Of a DNA stretch of 5,131 nt, positions 1 through 5,131 are shown piece after piece. The position numbers and the translations under genes were made by a program. This DNA comes from Betaproteobacteria bacterium. Lineage in GTDB: Bacteria > Pseudomonadota > Gammaproteobacteria > Burkholderiales > Eutrophovitaceae. The stretch lies in assembly GCA_009886305.1 (NCBI GenBank), contig QXZO01000118.1, forward strand, positions 220 to 5,350. The letters are read 5' to 3'. How positions within the stretch are numbered: the first letter of the stretch is position 1; the number at the start of each line of letters is the position of its first letter. The notes below the pieces were generated by a model. It was not told the origin of the DNA. It did not search any database and worked only from the letters and a program-made list of their open reading frames with translations.

Positions 1-1900
1 CATTAATCGAAAATATCGGAGATTTGAGGACATTTATCAGATGATGATCGACATGAGGCGCCAAGAGAAAATTAAGTAAGGAGATCACATCTTGAACTTC
101 TGGAGATTCGAGTAACGCCCCTTTTCGTTGACTAACAAAAGGAATACCTATTGTTCTCAGAGCATCCTCATAATTTTTTAGATGAGTTCTTCGTCTTATA
201 AGGATTAAGATGTCTGAGTACCCAACAGGACAAGACTCACCGTCGACACTAATAATTTTGCCCGACACTAGTGAGCGAATCTTTTCAGCAATGATCAATC
301 CCTCTTGATAATGTCGATAATCCACAGATTCTAATCTGCCCTCTTCCAACGGATTTCTCCATATGGTCACCGCAGAAGCATCTACTGGTTCATCGGACTC
401 TATCAATGGCATCACTTCTACTTCAGATCGTAGAAAGGGATCAACAGACTTTTGCGGCACAAAGTCAGAGATTTTCTCCTTAAAACACTCATTGATTAGA
501 TTTGAAATACCAGGAGCGTTTCGGTAACTCAGATTTTGAATAACCTTGCGGCCACCCATGTCGGATACAACTAACTTCTCTGCAACCTTAAAAAGACGCG
601 GCTCAGCTCTTCTAAAGCGATAAATAGACTGCTTTGGATCACCCACAAAAAATAATTTTACAATCGTACCTGCTTGATGAGACGCATCAACCCAGGATTT
701 CAAAATAGTCCACTGAATTGGATTGGTATCTTGAAACTCATCAACCAATAGATGCGTATAGCGCGAATCTAAACGATGCAGAACAAAGTCAGCTTGTTCA
801 TCATCGAGTAACAGTGACCTAACATTCCATTCTAAATCCGCAAAATCTATAATATTATTTTCGCTCTTATACCTTTGAAATGTCTTCAATAAGGCATCTC
901 CTACGATTTTTACAGCATGGTCCAATTGATCTGCCAACCAATCTGTTCTGGCCATATCGAGTTGCTCTGTAAGCGCTCTTAATTCCGAACTGAGACAAGC
1001 ATAATGTGCTGCATCATTCATGCCCATTCTTTGCGCCATGGCTTTTGATATTTTTCTGTCTTTACATACTTTTTTCAAACGGTGAAACCACTCCTCAGGA
1101 CTATCGAGTACCCGAACCGATTCCAACGCTGCTAGCGCACGCATCTCCCCTGGTAAATTATTCTTTTTGAGTAGCGCCTTGAACTCAACCAGACTTGAGA
1201 GGAACGCTTGATCTATCAAGAAATCATCCAAAGGGTCCTGGTCTTGATTGCGACGCCAGGCACCTACTAATTTTTGGATATCACTACTTTCTGAACTGGC
1301 CCACCAATCTAAGCGGTTATCCAAAAATCGCTTGAGTATTTTGTGTGTATTGTGAAGTTCATATCGTCCATAAAGGTAATTAAGGGCATCTAAAGCATCC
1401 TGGTTAGAGGCAATTTGTTGGAAAAATAGCTCCCAGGCATCTCTCAGTACTAAGTTATCGCTATCTGATAATGTTTTACCGCGACCTGTGTGAGCAGACC
1501 ATGGTGCCATTTTTAAAACTTGTGTAAACCAACCATGGAATGTATTGATATTCACTCCGCCAGCAGCGGATAAATATTCCCGATACAGTTTTCGCGCTCG
1601 GGCTACTGATACATCTAAATCATGAATACCAAGACCTCGCTCTATTAAAAATTTCCTAACCTGCTCGTCATTGGATAGGGCTAAAGTTCGCAGCCATTCG
1701 GTTAAACGCGCTTTCATTTCCCGTGCCGCTTTACGAGTAAAAGTGATTGCTAATATCTCAGATGGCTTCGCACCTGATAAAAGTGCTCGGATAACACGCG
1801 AGGTAAGTAGCCATGTCTTACCAGATCCCGCGCATGCCTCAACAATGACGTTGTTACGTGGATTGAGTACGAACTCCTTGTCAAAGGTTTCTGGTGTCAC
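1..1900 (-). CDS. addA: AddA-like UvrD/Rep-family helicase subunit, partial (C-terminus beyond left edge)
   Basis: This is an SF1 ATP-dependent 3'-5' DNA helicase, the probable motor subunit of an AddAB-type enzyme that resects double-strand breaks for recombination. Counting from a GTG at 1898-1900, visible motifs are Walker A ACAGSGKT (residues 22-29, K28), motif Ia TFTRKAAREM (53-62), NTFHGWF (119-125), IDFADL (351-356), Walker B/motif II VDEFQD (386-391), motif III GDPKQSIYRFR (420-430) and motif IV NLSYRN (456-461). The UvrD C-terminal segment begins near 'SDILILIRRR' and the frame is still open at 'LKSPIFSIN' at base 2. Full-length AddA proteins are usually 1,000-1,200 residues, so the last helicase motifs and any C-terminal nuclease domain lie outside. 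The GTG overlaps the addB stop as GTGA but has little ribosome-binding sequence. A TTG at 1910-1912 (four residues more) has GGAAAG seven bases upstream and may be the true start. An in-frame stop at 1943-1945 limits extension. The family call is firm; AddA rather than RecB is inferred from the AddB partner. Confidence 0.93.
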   Translation of the reverse strand, partial: MTPETFDKEFVLNPRNNVIVEACAGSGKTWLLTSRVIRALLSGAKPSEILAITFTRKAAREMKARLTEWLRTLALSNDEQVRKFLIERGLGIHDLDVSVARARKLYREYLSAAGGVNINTFHGWFTQVLKMAPWSAHTGRGKTLSDSDNLVLRDAWELFFQQIASNQDALDALNYLYGRYELHNTHKILKRFLDNRLDWWASSESSDIQKLVGAWRRNQDQDPLDDFLIDQAFLSSLVEFKALLKKNNLPGEMRALAALESVRVLDSPEEWFHRLKKVCKDRKISKAMAQRMGMNDAAHYACLSSELRALTEQLDMARTDWLADQLDHAVKIVGDALLKTFQRYKSENNIIDFADLEWNVRSLLLDDEQADFVLHRLDSRYTHLLVDEFQDTNPIQWTILKSWVDASHQAGTIVKLFFVGDPKQSIYRFRRAEPRLFKVAEKLVVSDMGGRKVIQNLSYRNAPGISNLINECFKEKISDFVPQKSVDPFLRSEVEVMPLIESDEPVDASAVTIWRNPLEEGRLESVDYRHYQEGLIIAEKIRSLVSGKIISVDGESCPVGYSDILILIRRRTHLKNYEDALRTIGIPFVSQRKGALLESPEVQDVISLLNFLLAPHVDHHLINVLKSPIFSIN

Positions 1901-4635
1901 TTGGGTAACCAAGAATAGTCTTTCCGACACGAACCTCGCACATCACAGTATCGGCAAACTGACGAAGCCCCATTGGCGGGCAACGCTTCGCCTGACTCTA
2001 ACTTTCCAAATAAGCTACTCAATCGACTCATGTGTTCGTCCACTAAGCTGCTCAAACTATCTGATCCTAAATCAATGATATCCACAGAGTTTTTATTCAA
2101 AGACAAATACATGGCCTCGGTTTTATTTTTTGTTTGTAAAGATAGATATGACAGTAACTGAGTGTTCTCATCATATGAAGAAATCATATTTTTTAATTGA
2201 GATTTTCCTTGAGTTTTATAGTCGATCACTACTCGTCTAGGTTTTGCAGCATCAAGGTTGTCATCTACCCGATCAACTCTTCCAAAAAACTTCACGGTTA
2301 ATCCCCCCTCGGTCACGAATGTCCGCTCGCAGTCTTTTTCCGTATCAGCAATAGTCCAGCCGTCTTTCTCCCACTCTACCTGCCACTCAAGATACTGCCT
2401 CAGTAAACTATGAAAACGAGTTACCCAACCATGGGCGATACCCCTTCTTCCAACATGAACGTCTAACGTCTCACGTATGATATTCATGATTTCGCGATGT
2501 AAGATATCAATGCTAACGTCGATACAAGAGGGATGCCGCGCATGGAATGTCTCTAACGCCATATGAAGCACGTTTCCTAGCTCTCTATTAGTGGGATCGA
2601 AGTCAAGCACTTCTGGCTTCCGGCTTTTTAGTACATAACGAACAAAAAATTGATAAGGGCAATCTAGTAAACTCTGATAGCCACTAACCGATATTTTGTC
2701 GGGAATCTCAGCGACTGCGAGGTTAATCTGCGGTTCAGATGGCAATTGATACGAACTCTGTAGCTGCTGCTGTCGTCGACCAAATGAATCCACACGTGAC
2801 TGCAGGTCAGGATCTGTAAGGTCTCCGCCCCATCTTTCCTTGTAGTGCAACCGGAAGTTCTCAAACCAAGGACTTATGAGGTTATCTTCATTATCCTTAT
2901 TGCTCTGCCAGGTGACCAAAACGTTACGACTCGCTAGTAGCGCTCCAATCAGATCAATCTTATCGGAGTGTATGAAATCATCAGTTGTTCTAAGTCCTAG
3001 TTGGGCCCGCACTCCGTCACCGAAATGAGGACTCTTAATTTCCGATAACGGAAAATTACTATCATCAGCACCCGCAAAAATTACCCCGTCAAAACACCTG
3101 AGTCGCGCAGCACTCAAGTGGGTAAAACAGATGGGGCTATTAATCTTTGTGTCTTTAAAAACACCGTCTTCGATCTGTGCCTTGAACCAATCTAACCAAG
3201 CACTAAAACTTACCTTACGCTTAAGCTGATTCAGCTCACTTTTTAATGTATCTAATAACTGTAGTATTTGTAGTCCTGCTTCGTCATGCGTGAACTTATG
3301 TTTAAGGCCTGCAAATTCCAAGCTTACCAAAACCCCGTCTATCCAATCCTGATGTCGCCTCAATTTTTTGGACCTAAATTGATGCCTCACGGCTTCCAGC
3401 ATGCTCGCCAATTCTAACGCCTGGTCCGTGCAGCACGTTCGGGCGACCTCGTAAAAATCGGTTGTTGTTGTCCTATATCTATTTTTTCTAAAAACCTTTT
3501 CCAAATTTAATCGTAGTTGATCGGCTCCCGGTATTTTTATGATCATAGGCCGCTTTAAAAAAGGAATTAACTTCGTTAATTCCAGATCAGACGCAAGAAG
3601 CTCTAACCAGTCGATGAGTAAGGCCGAAACGGCAGTTGTCGACATTTTCCATCCAAATTCATCTTGGACTAGAATTCCAGATTGTTGCAATACAGCTCTT
3701 AATCGACGCGCAACCTTACGATCAAAAGGAATGATTGCAATCGTTCCGACGTCCGATCCTATCCACTTTTTAATTTGAATCTGAATTGCTCGAACCTCTT
3801 GATCTAAATTAATTGCAGGAAAATAAGTAATCGCGTCTTGCCAGCTATTTTCATTTGTGGGGACTACTTCTGAAGTAATGGCATCCTCGTAATTGGGATC
3901 ACTTTGATAAACCGTTCTGCAAAAATCAGCTCTCGCATTATCATTCACGGAACTAATATCCACCTCTAAAACAGTGACTGGGTTTCGGTTAGCATAGCTC
4001 TCGATAAAGCCACGTTCTACAGGGCTAAGGTCTGGGTATGTAACTACGTATAAAGACCGTGTATCTCTATCTAGTATGCTTTGAAGCCTATAACGGTATA
4101 CATTTTGTTCAGATGCTCGTCCATCGCGAACACCTGTAAAAGCGTGCCATGTATCAAATAACAATCTAGCCTCAAAACCAACTAATTTTTGAGCGCGCAT
4201 TTGATACGCTTGATTGAATCGATGATTGACTGACTCTAAATCAAGATCAACATCAGGTTGGTATAAATCTAACTCGCCAATAAGTTGAGCAATGTCAGTT
4301 GCTAGATTCCAATTATTCCCTGACTCCAACCATTGATACTTTTCAAGCTCGTGATAAATCAAAAGGGTAAGGTAACGTTTGGTCTCTACCTCACATGGTT
4401 TTGGCGCCTGACGCGCCCAAAGGTCAAAAGTCGTAAAACTTGGAAGAATCAAACCAGACCCAGCCAATTCCATTAAACGGAGTGAACACTCAGGAGCCGC
4501 ATTTAAAGTCGGTAGAAGAACGACCGAATCAGAAAAATCATATGAGCTCGGGCCAGAATCATGCAAAATCCTTGCAGCCAACACATCAATCAAGTCATGA
4601 GGCCATACTTTCTCGAAAATTAACTTTTCCTCCAT
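1897..4635 (-). CDS. addB: AddB-like PD-(D/E)XK nuclease with iron-sulfur cysteines and a helicase-like N-terminus lacking Walker A
   Basis: This is the probable nuclease/scaffold subunit of an AddAB-type double-strand break repair complex in the cytoplasm. The 912-residue protein opens with a helicase-like region: 'SVVLLPTLN' (37-45) followed by 'LPSFTTFDLWA'. No GxxGxGKT Walker A is present, so it should not be an ATP motor. 'DGVIFAGADDSNFP' (516-529) matches the conserved 'GL-x-eg-x-FP' segment of AddB/RecC proteins. The C-terminal third is a complete RecB-family nuclease: H691 in 'LGNVLHMALE', D788 in 'GRVDRVD', D805 and K807 in 'IDYKTQG', then 'QLLSYLSL'. C659 in 'DCPYQFF' plus C894, C897 and C903 (C-x2-C-x5-C at the extreme C-terminus) reproduce the spacing of the AddB 4Fe-4S staple that encloses the nuclease. 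The length suits proteobacterial AddB. The ATG at 4633-4635 is the first canonical start after an in-frame stop, which is also the fdxA stop. The upstream ribosome-binding sequence is weak (GGGA, three bases from ATG). The gene lies 27 bp after fdxA and overlaps the AddA-like gene. Confidence 0.93.
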   Translation of the reverse strand: MEEKLIFEKVWPHDLIDVLAARILHDSGPSSYDFSDSVVLLPTLNAAPECSLRLMELAGSGLILPSFTTFDLWARQAPKPCEVETKRYLTLLIYHELEKYQWLESGNNWNLATDIAQLIGELDLYQPDVDLDLESVNHRFNQAYQMRAQKLVGFEARLLFDTWHAFTGVRDGRASEQNVYRYRLQSILDRDTRSLYVVTYPDLSPVERGFIESYANRNPVTVLEVDISSVNDNARADFCRTVYQSDPNYEDAITSEVVPTNENSWQDAITYFPAINLDQEVRAIQIQIKKWIGSDVGTIAIIPFDRKVARRLRAVLQQSGILVQDEFGWKMSTTAVSALLIDWLELLASDLELTKLIPFLKRPMIIKIPGADQLRLNLEKVFRKNRYRTTTTDFYEVARTCCTDQALELASMLEAVRHQFRSKKLRRHQDWIDGVLVSLEFAGLKHKFTHDEAGLQILQLLDTLKSELNQLKRKVSFSAWLDWFKAQIEDGVFKDTKINSPICFTHLSAARLRCFDGVIFAGADDSNFPLSEIKSPHFGDGVRAQLGLRTTDDFIHSDKIDLIGALLASRNVLVTWQSNKDNEDNLISPWFENFRLHYKERWGGDLTDPDLQSRVDSFGRRQQQLQSSYQLPSEPQINLAVAEIPDKISVSGYQSLLDCPYQFFVRYVLKSRKPEVLDFDPTNRELGNVLHMALETFHARHPSCIDVSIDILHREIMNIIRETLDVHVGRRGIAHGWVTRFHSLLRQYLEWQVEWEKDGWTIADTEKDCERTFVTEGGLTVKFFGRVDRVDDNLDAAKPRRVVIDYKTQGKSQLKNMISSYDENTQLLSYLSLQTKNKTEAMYLSLNKNSVDIIDLGSDSLSSLVDEHMSRLSSLFGKLESGEALPANGASSVCRYCDVRGSCRKDYSWLPK

Positions 4636-4662
4636 AGGTCCCAGCTTATACCAGGCGCAGAC

Positions 4663-4986
4663 TTACCTTTCCAAAAGATCTCGCTTGTTCGGTTTGTTTT
4701 GCCATTCAGAAGCATCGATAGGAGCATCCTTACGCTCAGTAATCGTTGGCCAATCTCTCGCTAACTCAGCATTTAACTCAATAAAGTCTTTTTGATCCTC
4801 AGGAACATCGTCATCTGCGTAAATCGCTTCTTCTGGACACTCAGCAACACATAATGTGCAATCGATGCACTCATCGGGGTCAATGACCAACATATTTGGC
4901 CCTTCCCGAAAACAATCCACGGGACAAACATCTACACAATCCGTCCACTTGCATTTAATACAAGTCTCAACCACAACATAAGTCAT
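4663..4986 (-). CDS. fdxA: 7Fe ferredoxin FdxA ([3Fe-4S] plus [4Fe-4S])
   Basis: This is a small soluble electron-transfer protein of the Azotobacter FdI / FdxA type, with 107 residues, the family's normal length. The N-terminal half carries the clusters. By alignment with FdI, C9, C17 and C50 should hold the [3Fe-4S] cluster and C21, C40, C43 and C46 the [4Fe-4S] cluster; C12 and C25 correspond to the non-ligand cysteines of FdI. The key strings are 'CIKCKWTDCVDVCPVDC' and 'CIDCTLCVAECP'. The C-terminal half ('LNAELARDWPTIT', ending 'LLER') is the conserved extension typical of this family. The ATG at 4984-4986 has a TTAAGG ribosome-binding site seven bases upstream. It is the first gene of an apparent fdxA-addB-addA unit and follows a leader with a tandem repeat. 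The redox partners are not visible here. The family is linked in other bacteria to ferredoxin-NADP reductase and redox stress, but nothing in this window fixes its role. Confidence 0.97.
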   Translation of the reverse strand: MTYVVVETCIKCKWTDCVDVCPVDCFREGPNMLVIDPDECIDCTLCVAECPEEAIYADDDVPEDQKDFIELNAELARDWPTITERKDAPIDASEWQNKPNKRDLLER

Positions 4987-4993
4987 TGAATAA

Positions 4994-4999
4994 CCTTAA
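4994..4999 (-). promoter_or_regulatory. Ribosome-binding site of fdxA
   Basis: The gene strand reads TTAAGG followed by seven bases (TTATTCA) and then the fdxA ATG. The AAGG core and the spacing suit a Shine-Dalgarno site and support this start. It is the best-placed ribosome-binding site of the three genes. Confidence 0.75.
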
Positions 5000-5001
5000 T
5001 T

Positions 5002-5050
5002 TACCTGTTTTTAGGAATCACGTACGTACCTATTTTTAGGAATCACGTAC
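5002..5050 (-). repeat. Tandem 25-bp direct repeat upstream of fdxA, candidate two-site operator
   Basis: Two 24-bp copies, at 5002-5025 and 5027-5050, are separated by one base, giving a 25-bp period, and differ at a single position (g5007 versus a5032). On the plus strand each unit reads TACCTRTTTTTAGG and then AATCACGTAC. In the copy farther from fdxA, CCTA-TTTT-TAGG (5029-5040) is a perfect short palindrome. The single mismatch breaks that symmetry in the nearer copy. The junction creates overlapping self-complementary ACGTACGT and GTACGTAC. The nearer copy ends 16 bp before the fdxA start codon, so a bound protein or the promoter itself must sit very close to the gene. Two near-identical sites about 2.4 helical turns apart suggest an operator bound by a dimeric or cooperative regulator. 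I cannot name the regulator, and a chance local duplication is possible. Confidence 0.8.
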
Positions 5051-5104
5051 TTAGCCCGTAGTTTAACAAAAACATACCAACCTTTGGGGAAAATAGCGGG
5101 CTAA
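5051..5104. repeat. Widely spaced 8-bp inverted repeat upstream of fdxA
   Basis: TTAGCCCG at 5051-5058 and CGGGCTAA at 5097-5104 are exact reverse complements separated by 38 bases. The first arm directly abuts the tandem repeat. The loop is long and no U-tract follows an arm, so this is a poor intrinsic terminator. It could be a pair of regulator half-sites or a long-range hairpin in an mRNA leader. An 8-bp match in this distance is also not far from chance. Confidence 0.4.
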
Positions 5105-5131
5105 ATCGCGCATCTGATTTCAAACACAATA

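Larger units (their letters stand above)
4987..5131 (-). other. fdxA leader region, no complete gene seen
   Basis: This 145-bp stretch holds the ribosome-binding site, the tandem repeat and the inverted repeat. I looked for a sigma-70 promoter on the gene strand and found no pair of good -35 and -10 boxes at 16-18 bp spacing. Candidates such as TTGTTA, TATGTT or TAAATT each lack an adequate partner. The promoter may depend on an activator, or transcription may enter from beyond 5131. A gene-strand reading frame is open from the right edge to a TGA at 5043-5045 (28 codons), which could be the tail of an upstream gene or chance. Confidence 0.5.

Noticed and set aside
1671..2078. Plus-strand open frame of 135 codons
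   Set aside because: It lies opposite the AddA-like and AddB-like genes, both supported by clear family motifs. Its translation has no recognisable domain, so it is an antisense shadow.
1973..2161. Short plus-strand open frame
   Set aside because: It is antisense to the AddB nuclease and cysteine region and has no protein-like features of its own.
2664..2864. Minus-strand 66-codon frame inside addB
   Set aside because: It is an alternative frame within well-supported coding sequence and matches no family.
3539..3778. Plus-strand 79-codon frame
   Set aside because: It is antisense to the middle of addB, with no motif and no convincing ribosome-binding site.
4440..4637. Plus-strand 65-codon frame
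   Set aside because: It is antisense to the addB N-terminus, and its composition reflects the complementary codons.
4636..4662. Possible terminator or promoter between fdxA and addB
   Set aside because: The 27 bases contain no stable inverted repeat, U-tract or paired -35/-10 boxes. The gap fits continuous transcription.
5002..5050. CRISPR array or terminator interpretation of the tandem repeat
   Set aside because: There are only two copies with a 1-bp gap, so there are no spacers. The CCTA/TAGG stems are only four base pairs and AT-rich, too weak for an intrinsic terminator.
5052..5103. tRNA-like look of AGCCCGTAGTTTAAC with a closing CGGGCT
   Set aside because: The span is only about 52 bases, with no T-arm (GTTCRA), no anticodon arm and no CCA, so it is not a tRNA gene.

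Overview
This window looks like chromosomal housekeeping DNA from a low-to-mid-GC betaproteobacterium. Three pieces of sequence point that way. The ferredoxin has the 'CVDVCPVDCFREGPN' and 'CVAECP' wording I associate with betaproteobacterial FdxA, whereas gammaproteobacterial FdI has 'YEGPN' and 'EPECP'. The helicase N-terminus reads 'VEACAGSGKTWLL' followed by 'EILAITFTRKAA', close to the AddA-type helicases of Burkholderiales and Nitrosomonadales. Base composition is clearly more AT-rich than most Burkholderiales, so a streamlined or freshwater lineage is possible. The taxonomic call rests on recalled family sequences, not a search.

Layout: everything is on the minus strand, so it reads from right to left. 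Positions 4987-5131 are a noncoding leader with a striking 25-bp tandem direct repeat and a widely spaced inverted repeat. Then come fdxA (4663-4986, a complete 7Fe ferredoxin), an addB-like gene (1897-4635, complete, 912 residues) and an addA-like gene (from 1900, or 1912 with an alternative start, running off the left edge; about 633 N-terminal residues visible). The fdxA-addB gap is 27 bp with no terminator, and addB and addA overlap by 4 bp or more, so the three genes are probably one transcriptional unit.

How they work together: the two large proteins are the subunits of an AddAB-type helicase-nuclease, which processes double-strand DNA ends for RecA-dependent recombination. The AddA-like subunit has all the SF1 helicase motifs expected in its visible part. 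The AddB-like subunit has no Walker A motif. It keeps a complete PD-(D/E)XK nuclease and the four cysteines that bind the AddB iron-sulfur cluster. The co-directional ferredoxin is a generic electron carrier; a functional tie to the iron-sulfur AddB is possible but unproven.

I see no mobile element, CRISPR array, RNA gene or clearly new system. The least explained element is the tandem repeat just upstream of fdxA, which looks like a two-site operator. There is no gene-free stretch over 300 bases.
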